From the NCBI GenBank assembly GCA_027422505.1, contig JAPQWV010000005.1, positions 7,259,501 through 7,323,500 on the forward strand: a stretch of 64,000 nt of DNA, given 5' to 3'. The notes beneath the pieces are model-generated. The model had not been told where the DNA came from, did no database searches, and saw only the letters and a program-made list of their open reading frames with translations. This stretch comes from Craterostigma plantagineum. Its lineage: Eukaryota; Streptophyta; Magnoliopsida; Lamiales; Linderniaceae. Each line of letters begins with the position of its first letter. The first letter of the stretch is position 1. Positions 22,445 to 34,118 of this stretch are shown piece after piece. The translations under genes and the position numbers were made by a program.

Positions 22445-23671
22445 CTACTCCCACTGCGTGTGCAATGTCTGGTCGTGTAAAAGAATTGGGGTAGAAATTG
22501 GCTTACAATATAGCATATTGAAGCGTCGCACGACCTTCCTCAGATAGTTCTTCTGCGAAAGCAAAATCTTCTTATTATTTCTGTCTCGGTAAATTTGCAT
22601 CCCTAGAATCTTGTTTGCCGGTCCCAAGTCCTTCATTTCAAATTCCCTAGCCAAATGTGCCTTGAGTTCTTCAACACGATCTTTATTGACACGATCTTTG
22701 TTGGGACCTGCTACCAACATGTCGTCAACATACAACAGTAATACGATAAAATCGCTTTCACCAAACCTCCTGAAATATGCACAAGGGTCTGCATTCAATC
22801 TGTTGTATCCAAGGCTCATGATGAAGGAATCAAATCTCTTATACCAACACCTCGGCGCCTGTTTGAGACCGTATAGAGATTTGTTCAACCTGCAAACCAA
22901 GTTCCATTTTCTTTGTCTTCAAAACCTTACGGCTAGAGCATATAAATCTCTTCTTCAAGATCTCCATGAAGAAAAGCCGTCTTCACATCTAGTTGCTCTA
23001 GATGTAGATCGAATGTAGCACACATCGCTAGGAGTACCCGAACAGTCGTAGTTTCTGGGCTTTCCTTTGTAGTGCAATCATTTCCTCCGATTAGTTTATC
23101 TTCTAAGAAGATAAATTCCCTGCTGATGACAACCTTGTGAGCAGTGCGATCCCACAGGCGGTACCCCTTCACATCATCAGCATACCCCAAGAACAAACAC
23201 TTCCTGGACTTCGGATCCAGCTTTGTAGTTTCTTGGGCGTTGCACATCACGTACACAGGACTTCCAAATACATGAAGTTTGGAATAATCCGCTGGCTTTC
23301 CGTTCCGCATCTCCATCGGCGTCTTCTGATCAATTGTCGTTGAAGGCGATCGATTGATCACGTAGCAGGCGGTGTTGAATGCTTCTGCCCAGTATGATTT
23401 ATCCAGACCCGCAGCTCCCAACATGGTTCTTGCCCTTTCCAACCTGTTCATCCACTCCGCCACTCCATTTTGTTGTGGAGTATACGCCGTAGTGAAGTGC
23501 CTTTTGATGCCTTCCCTTTTGCAAAAGTTATCAAATTCATTGCCAGTATATTCTCCTCCATTATCCGTCCTCAAACATTTTTTTTCTTCTGTCGCAAGAT
23601 CGCCTTTATCTTTAATTTCCCAGTGATAAGCTTCTCCCGTTGAACTTTTCGATATCAAACTTCGCCGCCAT
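22445..23671 (-). pseudogene. Copia polyprotein remnant (gag start, integrase, part of reverse transcriptase)
   Basis: On the minus strand MAAKFDIEKFNG (start at 23671) is the first dozen gag residues. Sequence then passes, with a frame change, into the integrase core: TDNGGEYTGNEF with the second Asp, FTTAYTPQQNGVAEWMN, and a Glu in SYWAEAFNTA. The C-terminal integrase part (FGSPVYV) is followed by a further deletion into reverse transcriptase: QLDVKTAFLHGDLEEEIYML, LNKSLYGLKQAPRCWYKRF and the YVDDM active site. Most of gag, protease, the first catalytic Asp of integrase and RNase H are missing. Confidence 0.9.
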
Positions 23672-23868
23672 AATTTCTGCTCAGTCGTGAGCGATACCTC
23701 CGATGGGATTGGAACAGATAATTATTGAACTCGTCCCGTCTTTCTCATCACCGTTGCAAGAGCAATATAATATCTATTATTTTCTGATGTGGAGGGTCCA
23801 CGTTAGTGGCAACCGCAGAGCATACGATAAATAGATATATAAAACTCAAGCTAGTCTCTGATACCAAT

Positions 23869-24334
23869 TGTTGGCGTGGCAGCGGATCCTGTCGAATAAT
23901 ACTGCAGCTAATATTTGAAGAATTAAAGATAAAATATGGACACCGAGATTTAACGTGGAAAACCCCCAAACAAATCGGGGTAAAAACCACGGGTAAGGAA
24001 GAAGATCCACTATAGGGAAAATATAGGAGTTACAACCTCTCGTACTACAAAAAAGAAAACCCTCAATATCTCTCTTTATAGTCGGATAAAATAGCCGACA
24101 AACTCTCTATTATTTTTTCCTCTGTTTTCTCTCCTCTCTCTGTCTGTTTGGATTTCTTTTGTGGGATGCGATATTGCACTCAGGTTCTTAGCCTATTTAT
24201 AGGCAAGCTAATGCATGTGAACACCTACGTAAACAAACCATGTGAACCCACCTTTTGACTATAATAAAAACGTGTGCCTCTTTTATTTTGTTTCTTGACT
24301 TTTCAAAGGCCACGTGCCTTTTATTATGTCAACA
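23869..24334 (-). repeat. 5' LTR of the deleted Copia element
   Basis: 466 bp, matches 21730-22190. In element sense the primer-binding site TGGTATCAGAG follows after two or three bases (about 23854-23866). Confidence 0.93.
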
Positions 24335-24404
24335 CATTTTGCGTTTGATAATGATTTTGAGTTTGCGAGTTGAGTTTTAACGGTTGGAAATGCTCTAAGA
24401 TCTC

Positions 24405-24834
24405 AAAAGTAAAAACTACTAGTAAGTAGTATACATCATTTGTTTAGCTTGTAATTTAGGGGATCAATGAATTTAAGAAGTGGCATTATTCGAACAATAA
24501 CTTCCAAAAGTATGGAACTTAGGAATTCAGGAAACCTAGATTTAGGGACATCAACAACAATGTCGATAGAATGTTAATCTGCGTAAACAATTTGAAATCT
24601 TGCAATGACTCCCCACACCGTGTGTGTTTGTGTTCAGATATTTTCAGGGAAAGGATATTTTCAAGAACTTGTTTACATAAACATCCCACAAATTTCCACA
24701 ACATAATTAAATACAAACAAAGAGCAAATCTAAACCGGTACACAACAAAGATACAATCTTATCCATAATTTCGAAGCAAGTTCGACCGAAATCGAAATCA
24801 TTAATAAAAACCATCGTCCTCGGGAAAACTACGA
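24405..24834. other. 3' flank of the alpha-galactosidase gene
   Basis: 3' UTR on the minus strand and intergenic DNA. The open frames in it lack recognisable features. Confidence 0.4.
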
Positions 24835-27273
24835 TTAGACCGACGAACGAACGGTTGCGATTGGTGTAAGAATGTACATTTCGCACGCATGGGCGTCGAC
24901 TCGAGCGCTAAACGAGCTCACAGAGTTCGTCGATATGTATTCATGCTGCAATTTTTTCAAGAAAGAGAATGAGAAATAATCAAAACTGTGTAATACCCAA
25001 CCATGAGAATGATCTTTTTGAGTTTACCTTCCATAAGTCTCTTACAGAAACGCTCATAGATGATTCGAGCCCAATCGAACCCCACTTAGCTGTTATAATC
25101 GCGGGTTTCGAGCATCTATTCCATAACGCGATGACCAAACGATGTCCAGAAAGTGGACCCGCCCAAACCTGAGAAAAAGTGTAGTTAACTTAACTTGTGT
25201 CGAAGAAAGCGATCATAATTAACTTACAGAGCATATGAATTGAGTTTTCCAGGTTCTTACTTGATAACAGTCGTTCGGTCCATATGTGTGAACTTTGCGT
25301 CCTTGAACGCCGAGAGGATCTGATGGAAATATTCAATTTCATATACGAACAAAAGATTAAACTTTTACGTGTGTCGAAAGTAGGACGATTGAACGCTAGC
25401 GAATGCTTTTTTTGTTTTTACCTTGGTTCACAGCGATAACCTCGGTGTTGGTAAGGATTCGGTAAGTCTCTGCAGTCATGTTTCTTACATCACAGCCGAT
25501 CAAAAGCGGCGCCTGCGTAATTATCAGTTAAAGGAAGAAAAATAAAAATCAATGCTTTGCTTGAGTTACTTCTTCATGGTACATGCATATATACATACCT
25601 TCATTAGAGCCCAGATGCTGAAATGTGCTCTGTACTCGTCGTAAGTCATGCCTCCATTGCCAACTTCTAACATGTCGGGGTCTGTAATGAAAAGGGTTAC
25701 AATCGCATTAACTGTAAAGATCTACTTATCATTCGACTGATGAAAGAGATTGACAGGCGAGCAAAAATTACCGTTCCACCCTCCAGGGCCAGCATAGGGT
25801 GCCCATTTATCATTGATGTCTGCAATTTCTGTCATGCTATTACAGAAAATAGCAGAGCCCAGAAACAATAAGAACATGAAGAATATGCATGTACTCCGAA
25901 AGTTTAAGGAAGGGTGTAATAATTTGAGACCTTGCCCACGAATCGTTGATGTCGTTAGTGGTGCGCCAGCTGTTACCGATGTTCGCAGCCCATAAAGCTG
26001 GATCATCATCGCCCCTGCGTATCAAAGTTCGAACACAGATTAATCTTACACGCTTAACAGCGAAAATTGTAAGTTCGATAGAAGAAAAGATGTCAGATTA
26101 ATCTCAACCATTCGCAGAGGGAGTAGAAAATGGTTCGGCCAGTCGAGTTGAGAGCATTGCGCATGGGCGGGTACCTTGCCTTGGGTTCAATCCCCATGTT
26201 GAAACAGTTGTCGTACTTCAAGTAATCCACACCCTACGTAGAACAACCTCAGATCGTAAGAATCTTACTGCTGATAGACAACCAAGAATGTCTTAAAGCA
26301 AATAAATCATCGCACTAACCCATGATGCGAATAGCGCTGCATCGTCGTATTCGTGTTGGAGGGAGCCTGGCCTCTCCTGACATGTCTTGAGCCTGCAAGA
26401 AATTATGGAACCATGAGACTGATTGAACTAAACTAATAGATTTGCTGGTAATAAACGATCATCTTACTTACCCTGCATCTGAGTAGATACCGAGTTTCAA
26501 GCCCTTCGAATGCACATAATCAGCAAGTCCCTTGATTCCCGATGGGAACGTAGAAGCTGGGACAATTTTACCCTGCATCGAAATTTAGGCTTTAACGCCA
26601 AAAGTTCCATCAATTGTAAAAAACAGGGGAAGATGTTAATTTTTTTAACCTCTGTGTTCCTATCTGGCTCTGACCAGCAATCATCTGCATGCCACCATAG
26701 TTGTAATATGTGTAAGATTATGGGCAGCAAAGGTCACATGATTCACTAAAATACCAATAGCAGAAGCAATTTGCTTAACTCACTCACCTAAATTCACGTA
26801 GATATAACCGAGTCTAGCCAAACCAGTGGAGATTAGGGCATCAGCTGTCGAACATTTTCAAACAAGAAATTCCTTAAACCCTAAATTATTATATCTCTGT
26901 TTGCTTGCAAGGAAATAGAAAATCTGCTAACCTGTTTCTTTGATAACCTTCTCATCGATATCGCAATTGAAGAAATTCCAGCTATTCCACCTATTAACCC
27001 AAAGATCGAAAACGAAAAAATCTCAGAAACTAGTGAAACCCATCTTGCAAATTAAACAAAAAAAAAAACAATCGAAATCATCGATATTTCTCACCCCATT
27101 TGAGGCGTCTTCGCCAAGCCATTACCCAGCTGTAAAATCCCATACTTTGAAGTGTCGTAAATCTTAGATGAGATTATTTCTCGGCTTGGGTGAAGAGGTA
27201 ATTTCCGAGCAGTGACTGTCACTACAATGACAAAGGCATAAATTGCGATAGCTGCTAATGAAAATCTCACCAT
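24835..27273 (-). CDS. AGAL: Alpha-galactosidase, glycoside hydrolase family 27
   Basis: Fourteen exons on the minus strand (27095-27273, 26932-26990, 26788-26844, 26650-26684, 26472-26572, 26320-26392, 26109-26233, 25931-26014, 25772-25836, 25599-25681, 25422-25512, 25261-25319, 25028-25168, 24835-24945) join in frame to 420 aa. It hydrolyses terminal alpha-1,6-galactose from raffinose-family oligosaccharides, galactomannans or galactolipids. A signal peptide (about residues 1-22) points to the secretory path, so apoplast or vacuole. Family landmarks: [32 protein letters not shown], and YLKYDNC with nucleophile Asp176. [13 protein letters not shown] carries acid/base Asp231, 55 residues on as in plant GH27 enzymes. 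[24 protein letters not shown] and VIAVNQDPLGVQG complete the set. The C-terminal beta domain is complete. All introns are GT-AG. Nothing suggests inactivation. Confidence 0.95.
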
Positions 27274-27369
27274 TTTACGATCAAATTCTTTTTTCTATGT
27301 TTGTTTCAAAATTTAGACAATTGTTTCGTGTAATTAGGTGAGGTAGACTGTTATTAAAGCTGGGCAGTG

Positions 27370-27378
27370 TATTTATAG
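27370..27378 (-). promoter_or_regulatory. Probable TATA box of the alpha-galactosidase gene
   Basis: CTATAAATA on the minus strand, about 97 bp before the start codon at 27273. Confidence 0.6.
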
Positions 27379-27990
27379 TGCGATTAAGGCACTGTAGTTA
27401 TCAATAAATTAAACCTTTTTTTTTCGGAGGGAGCAAAATTAAAAAAACTTTTTAAGACAACAAAAGCAAAGTTTTTTTTATTCATGTAACTACGTGGCCA
27501 ACTTTGTAATTTTCTGCCAGCCCTAAATAGTTAGTTAGCTAAGTAAGTTTGAAGGGCCACGTATTAACGAATCTAGATTAGTATGAATTTTCAAGAAAAA
27601 TATACGGGAAAATAAATAATTTTCAATTAGAATGTCTTAGAAAAAGATGCCGTCTTTTGTATTCGTCGTGTAATCTGTTGCCAACAAATAGGTTACGAAA
27701 TAATATAATATTCCTATTGCATGGCATTCACTTTTTATTTATTTTCATAAATTACGCGTTATAATTTATTTAAAATCTTTAAACAAATTGTCACACACAA
27801 TTAAACTATAACTATAGTACACTGTGGGTTTGGATATGTTCGTTGCTCTCTTGTGGACCTAATGCTGACTCGTTAGACATTAGCATACGCAATTAAATTT
27901 ATGCGAATATATTATATTCTTTATGCAATATAGTTTCAAATTAACAAAAATGTACTATATTATATGTCTTGTTGTTGGAACTGAGAATTT
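27379..27990. other. Upstream intergenic region of the alpha-galactosidase gene
   Basis: AT-rich. Contains CCACGT motifs (27497-27502 as ACGTGG, 27557 as CCACGT) but no further recognised feature. Confidence 0.35.
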
Positions 27991-28330
27991 TTATGGTGTC
28001 CAACCTGCTGATGTGGCATCGATTCGTGCCGTTTCAACATCTCACATCAACATTTAAGGTTATGTCGTCTTAATTAACACCTTATAGGTGCCATTAATCG
28101 TCATTTCGGATGCTGATGTGACAAATTGACGCCTTACATAACATTTTAAGTGTCTATGAAATATATCGCATCAATTTGTCACATCAGCATCCGAAATGGC
28201 GTTAATGACACCTATAAGGTGTTAATTAAGACAACATAACCTAATGTTGACGTGGGATGTTGAGATGGCACGAATCGATGCCACATCAACATGTGCCCAC
28301 ATAAGGTGCTCACGTAAGGTGAGCACCATA
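27991..28330. mobile_element. Foldback MITE, family C (copy 3)
   Basis: The long inverted halves match the 6498 copy. TGATGTGGCATCGATTCGTG at the left pairs with CACGAATCGATGCCACATCA at the right, and the GGATGCTGATGTGACAAATT core is inverted about 50 bp on. The right end CACGTAAGGTGAGCACCATA matches the 21018 copy. Confidence 0.85.
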
Positions 28331-28529
28331 AAATTCCTAATAACTGAAGTATGTATATATTTTATATTTGTAGTAATAACATATTGTATAGGCATAATTA
28401 TAATATTAGATTCTGAAGTCTCTTGGTCTAAAGCTTTTATGTTTCAAGAGTTATCTTTTTTTCTGTTTTATGTTTTCCCTACACCTTGAGAGGAGTTATG
28501 ACTTATCAAGCACCTTGAAAATAATAAAA

Positions 28530-29060
28530 GGGCGAACGACATTTTTAATCCCCGATCTTTGGGGCATAAGCGTTTCTGGTCCCCCACGTTCCGAGGTGAC
28601 ACTTTTAGTCCCCAATGTTACCAATTTTGGACGGTTTTGGTCACTTGATTAATTTCATCTTTAATTTAGACGAAATTTAACACGTGAGAGCCTATGATCT
28701 CCTTTTACTCGACGTAAAACCTCATAGCGCATCTTCTTCTTCGACTTAAATGCACGTGAGCATCATTACGTATCACATTTAACTCATTTTTAGGGTTGTC
28801 GATCATTTCCTAAATGTGATGTATAATGATGTTCATGTGCGTTTAAGTCGAAGAAGAAGACGTGTTATGAGGTTTTACGTCGAGTAAAAGGAGATCATGT
28901 GCTCTCACGTGCTAAATTTCGTCTAAATTAGCGATTAAATTAATCGAGGGACTAAAACTGTCCAAATAGATAACATTGGGGACTAAAAATGTCAACTCGG
29001 AACATGGGGACCAGAAACACCCATGCCCCAAACATCGGGGACTAAAAATGTCGATCTCCC
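28530..29060. mobile_element. Foldback element, family GGGCGAACGAC (copy 2)
   Basis: Near-identical relative of 16991-17515: a full-length inverted repeat starting GGGCGAACGACATTTTTAAT. The 9-bp target duplication ATAATAAAA (28521-28529 and 29061-29069) is perfect. Confidence 0.9.
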
Positions 29061-29069
29061 ATAATAAAA

Positions 29070-29428
29070 CCAAAAAGGAGAGACATTAGTGATTAGTTCA
29101 CATAAGCAATGACACGTATGTACATATATATGTTTTAATAATAATTATAAGGAAATTGATTCGGTATTGTATTCTTTGATTATATATTATTATCCTTTGG
29201 CCTTTTTTCCATGAAATTCATTCGATGATTTAATTGCTCTACCGACGAGTCACGTAACTGGCAAACTCTAACAAGTGGATCATAATAAACGCGACACATT
29301 TCAAGAAATGTACTTGATTGTCGATTAAAAATTTCTTACATGGGTGAACAATGAAGATTATTTTATTAATTGTTTGACCAATTATTCAACTCTCTGGTAA
29401 TTTCTTAAAACTTCGGATATAACTTGAT
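29070..29428. other. AT-rich intergenic DNA
   Basis: No gene, repeat or element recognised. Confidence 0.4.
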
Positions 29429-29996
29429 GTTTCTTCAGAGAAGTTCCATGCTTATCCTCTCTGCTTGCGTAACCTTAAGATACGAAAAATACGTGGCATA
29501 GTTATAGAGGGAATAATTCCGTCTACTTTTAACATCCATCCCATCATCTTATATTATAGCAATAATCCAAATGTCGATAATGTGATTCGACTACAATTTA
29601 TTTAAGTATGTTCCACAACAAAATTACGTGGAGAGTATTGCTAAATTAGCTACTTTGTGTGGGTCATTCTTGTCCATGAAACAGAAGAAAAGTGGATAAG
29701 TTATGTTTTTAAATCTTCGATTTTTCTTATGTTAGTGCACACACCTCAATTGGCTCGGCAAAAAATTCAGCAGTAGGATTAATCTTAAATTCTCGCCTAA
29801 AAATATTAAATTGGTAATTCTTTTCACACCCCCAACTTATTAAAAACACCCCCATATTAATTATTAAGTATTAAATAGTGTATTTTTCCAAATTTGACTA
29901 GTTCTTTATTAGTTAATTCTCTCACATATTATTGGAAACATCTAAAAAAAAAGAATTTAAGATATCAAACTTACTACTCCCCCCTATATTGACGTG

Positions 29997-29997
<1 letters not shown>

Positions 29998-30021
<24 letters not shown>
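29998..30021. repeat. (TA)n microsatellite
   Basis: TATATATATATATATATATA tract in copy A. Copy B has a (TG)n-like tract at the same place (about 37400-37412). Confidence 0.85.
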
Positions 30022-30030
<9 letters not shown>

Positions 30031-30193
30031 CTAGTTTTTTTCAAACGATTTAAAGATAATTTTCTCAATGTGTAATTTTATATCTCAATTTCGCACAAAA
30101 CGTAACAATAAATATAATAATTTTTGTTGTCATACCAGTTACATTTAGAATATCTACATTGTAGCATTATTATATTATTTTCAATTAAATTTA

Positions 30194-31580
30194 GAGGTAA
30201 TTACATGTCAGACCCATTTAATAGGTTTGCTTTTGATTTCAGGCCCTATTTATGTTTCATATAGATATAAGTACCTAAATTTAAGTTTCATTTAGAAATA
30301 AAGACCTAACCCATGATTACATATTTGCCCATAATAAACAAAAAAATTACGAATAATTGACATCGTCTTCTCCAAACGAGCAAATCAATCATGAAGTGGT
30401 ATACAGTGTACATGAAGTGGTACTGGAGATCCATGAAGTGGTACGGTAGACCCATGAAGTAGTATGGGTGAACAGTGAAGTGGTGCTGTAGACCCATGAA
30501 GTGGTACTGATGAACAGTGAAGTCGTATTGTAGACCCATGAAGTGGTACTATTGAACAGAGAAGTGGTACAGCAGATCCTTAAGTGTTTATGCAGAAATC
30601 GGGTAAATCTTTTGACGCGATCCAAAGTTGAAACGTGTGGGAATTAACAAAATTTCCGGATAACCATTTGTGCATATCGAGTAACACTTTCTACAGTGAC
30701 TGTAACGAATGTTGCAAAAAAAAATAACACTTAATTCAAACGAAATAACATGTTCATGTGAAATAGCAAAAGTGTTATTCAGAAATAAGAAAGTGTTATC
30801 CAGAAAGGATGAAGTGTTGTCAAGCAAGCTTCTAACTCAAAACTATACCATATAGAGGACAACAGGTAACACTTAAAGTTGTTTCGGTACCCCTTCATAC
30901 AAAAATATAGTTCTACGTGTTTCACATGAGATACCTCTTATTTGCTTCGCAATAACAAATGATTTGAAATTCGTACCACTTTAAGAAACATTTATTTACG
31001 CCAAAATTTTCCAGCGATTTCATTTTCAGCTCGATTAACCTTGAACGACGAACGATGGATCCGACACGGTGGTGTTACGTAATATCCAAGCCATGGGTCA
31101 CTCTAATTTATAAATATTAGCTGCAATTTTAGCCGGAAATATGAATCGATTTAAGTTTTTTTTCGTATTTGCGTCAATTAGATTCGAAGCATACCCTCGC
31201 AAATCTTACATTTGACGACGTAATATCAAAATAAACTCTTATATTTTGCAGCGGATGCTTATGAGTATGATATATGAGATATTTCGATTGCCAAAACTCA
31301 TTTTATTATGTTAATAACACTTATTAGCCATATAATAACAAAATATTTGTGTTGAGTAACACTTCCTGTTATGTGATAACTGATAACAATATACTGCAAT
31401 TAGATAACAAAACAGGGGCACTGGCTACCACTTCATAATTACTCTTTTACAGGGGTATTTTCGTCAGAAAACCTTTATTATAAGTTAAATTCTGAAATGA
31501 GTCCCTTAAACTATATTTCTTCTGACATGGGCCTGGACCCTGATGTAAAAATACAATAGGGCCTGACTACCAATCGCCCC
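30194..31580. mobile_element. Mutator-like non-autonomous element with GAAGTGGTAC repeats
   Basis: A 9-bp target duplication TTAAATTTA (30185-30193 and 31581-31589) brackets imperfect inverted ends: GAGGTAATTACATGTCAGAC and, read inward from the right, GGGGCGATTGGTAGTCAGGC. It is 1.39 kb with no transposase. The sequence is absent from the equivalent place in copy B. Confidence 0.75.
30386..30575. repeat. Minisatellite of CATGAAGTGGTAC units
   Basis: About eight units of roughly 22-26 bp share TGAAGTGGTAC with alternating linkers such as GGAGATCC, GGTAGACC and GGTGAACAG. Open frames on the minus strand over it are just translated repeats. Confidence 0.85.
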
Positions 31581-31792
31581 TTAAATTTATATATCTTTTT
31601 CAATAATTATTTTTAAATAGAGCCTGGACCCTGATTATTTTATTAAGTAAAATGATTATTAATTTTTATAAAGTAGAAAATATCAATACTTTTTAAATAT
31701 ATGTAAAAGTCACGAGTAATTTAGAAATATATGATTATAAAATGCAACAAGCTTAAAATAATTAAATTCCATCCAATTATTATGGGAGAAAA

Positions 31793-32950
31793 CCTAAAAT
31801 GGTCCCCGAGGATACCACACGCACTAATTTATTCCCCGATGGTTCGCGTGAACTAATTTAGTCCCTGATGTTGTCGAATTTGAACCAAATCGGTCCTGTC
31901 GTAGAACTCCTTCAACTGGATGAAAACTAGACACGGTTGGCCTGACTTTAAAAATCATTAATTAACATTATAAAATTATCAAAAAAAAAAGTAAAAGTTC
32001 AAATAAAAAGGAAAAATTCAAAAAAGAAATAGAGAAAATGCTAATAAACTAAATAAAATAAAAATACCGAGAAAATAAAAATAAAATTAATATAAGAAAT
32101 GAAAATAAGATAAAACAAATGGAGAAGAAAAAAGTATATTATAACAAAAAGTAATATTAAAGTAAAATAAAAGAGAAAATAAAATACATTAAAAATAACT
32201 AAAAAAGACAGAGGAGATTAAAAAATAATAATAAATAGAAAGTATATTGAGAAAGTTAAAAATATTTATTTATTAAAATAAAAATCGAAAATAAGGATCT
32301 AAAAAGTTTACGAAAGTCCATGACCCCGTCCCTGCCAAGTTAACGAGGACACAAACGTCTTAGTTCTCAAAAAAAATTTTAACAAAAATACTCGGATGAT
32401 TGCATCCTCGTCAACTGGTAGGGATGGAGTCGGGGATTCTCGTCTCCAGCGGGGGTTTATCCTTATTTCATTTTCACTTATTTTAGTTTTTATATTTTTA
32501 TTTTTATTTTCTTATTTATTGTTTTTGTTTTTAACCTTTTCTGCTTTTTTTTGTTTGTTTTATGCATTTTATTTTATTGTTGTATCTTTATTTTTTCTTT
32601 TATTTTATATTATTTTAAATATTCTTAATTTTTAATATTTGAATTTAATTTATAATTTTTAAATTAGTTTTATTCTCTCTTTATTTTGTTTTTCAATTTA
32701 TTAGTATATTTCGTATTTTTTGTTTTTCCTCGTTTTTGGAATTTTTTTCCCCTTTTTAAATGTTAATTTATGAATTTTCAAGTCTGACCAATGAATATTG
32801 ACACGTGTCAGTTTTTCCATCTAAATTAATGGAGATCTAACGGCAGTACCAATTGGTTCAAAATCGACAACATCGGGTAAATTGGTCAACGCGAAACATC
32901 GAGGAATTGGTCTATGTTATAAATATCGGGGATCATTTGGGTTTTCTCGC
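31793..32950. mobile_element. Foldback element of about 1.16 kb
   Basis: Left arm GGGAGAAAACCTAAAATGGT with TCCCCGAGG pairs with right arm ATCATTTGGGTTTTCTCGCC, and further in AATCGGTCC / GGTACTGCCG regions are inverted. The flanking duplication is CAATTATTA / CAATTATTG (9 bp, one mismatch). The centre is long A-rich then T-rich tracts that pair with each other. Absent from copy B. Confidence 0.75.
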
Positions 32951-33197
32951 CAATTATTGTAGTTAAATTATAGAGAACAAAATTAGAGAAAGTAAATTTT
33001 ACAAATTTCATGTTATTTTACAAAATTAGATTGGAAAGTATTAACTGATAAGGGTTTACATGCTCATGTGGTGTAGTAAATAATGATTTGACAAGGAAAA
33101 GATACTAGTATTTTAGATATGACTTCTCAAAAAGGAAGGAATTTTATAAAAAAAAGTGAAAAATTTCAATTTTTCTTTGGAGAAGTAGCAGATTCGT

Positions 33198-34055
33198 GGC
33201 CTTCCTCCTCTGTGGGGGAGCTCGATTTGTTGTTTTTTTTTTTTTAAGGCTTTCAATTAAAAAAAAAACTATCGCCCGCCATCCTCCTTGCCGGACTCCC
33301 ATCCGCTCGCCTCCGTCGGTAGACCTTCGCCGGCCGCCCACCTTCGCTGGCCATCATCTATGCCGGCCTCCCCGCCGCCCACCTCCGTCGGCCGTGCCGC
33401 TTCCGCCGCCCACCTCTGCCGACTGCCGTCGCCGCCCACCGTCTGCCGGTCGTCGCTCCCTGTCATCGCCGAGCTTTGCTCCACCTCCGCTCGCCGTCGC
33501 CTCCGCCTCCGCCTCCGCCAACCTCGCCAACCTCCGCCCCGGCCGCGACCACCCCAACGCTGGCTCGTCAATGGCAGCCGCCCGCCGTCCATCCCTTGCC
33601 CGCCGCCCGTTCACCCTCGCTCGCCCTCGTCTCTCGCCCTCGTCGCCCGCCCTCGCCGCTGTCTCGAGTCTCCCCGTTGTGGGACCTCGTCTCTCCCGAC
33701 CCTCGGGGTCGGGTGCCTTTTCTCCCTAGTGGAGCCCCAGTCCGATGAAAATAAAACACAGAAGTCGAAGACCAGGTTAAAGTGAAGATTATCGTAGATT
33801 TAGCCTAATCGCTTTTTCTGTTATAGGTTCTTTAGTTCTTGGTCGTAGATTATGGTGTTCTGTCTTCTGTCGGTTTTTTTGTCCCTTGTAGACCCTTTTC
33901 TCCCAAAGCTGGGAGTGTTTGTTTCCCCTTGTGGGATTGTTTTGTTCCTTTGTGAGCCTTTGTTCTCTCGGTTGACGATGTACCGGTGAGACCCCCTTGG
34001 GCTATTTAGCCTTGTATCTTTGTTTTTAATGCAAGTTATCGTTTCGAAAAAAAAA
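33198..34055 (+). mobile_element. Poly(A) retroposon with 15-bp target duplication
   Basis: AAGTAGCAGATTCGT occurs at 33183-33197 and again at 34056-34070, right after a poly(A) tail, so the segment was inserted by target-primed reverse transcription. It is 858 bp. The 5' part is a very CG-rich pyrimidine tract (about 33280-33690). The 3' part (TAATGCAAGTTATCGTTTCG before the tail) resembles a LINE 3' end. I see no reverse transcriptase. It is a truncated LINE, a LINE-dependent retroposon or a processed transcript. Confidence 0.75.
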
Positions 34056-34118
34056 AAGTAGCAGATTCGTATCTCTATACCGATACTTTTGAATTAGTCT
34101 GTCACACAACGACATGTC

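Larger units (their letters stand above)
21730..24334 (-). mobile_element. Copia LTR retrotransposon with large internal deletions
   Basis: LTRs at 21730-22190 (3' LTR in element sense) and 23869-24334 (5' LTR) start TGTTGGCGTGG and end TGTCAACA. The 5-bp target duplication CATTT lies at 21725-21729 and 24335-24339. On the minus strand a TGGTATCAGAG primer-binding site (initiator Met tRNA) follows the 5' LTR, and an AAATGGGAGAT polypurine tract precedes the 3' LTR. The LTRs are very similar, with a few small differences, suggesting recent insertion. The interior is only about 1.7 kb, so it cannot move on its own. Confidence 0.93.
21286..24404. mobile_element. MITE hosting a Copia insertion
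   Basis: The left AAGATCATTTCCAACC and right GGTTGGAAATGCTCTAAGAT are inverted. The body is AT-rich, and is interrupted at 21725-24339 by the Copia element. Without the insertion it is about 500 bp. Ends are approximate. Confidence 0.5.

Noticed and set aside
30306..30625. Minus-strand frames rich in YHFMGL and TTSWVY repeats
   Set aside because: They are translations of the CATGAAGTGGTAC minisatellite in two frames, not a protein gene.
33196..33785. Overlapping Pro/Arg-rich frames on both strands
   Set aside because: Open only because of the CG-rich repetitive tract of the retroposon; no conserved domain.
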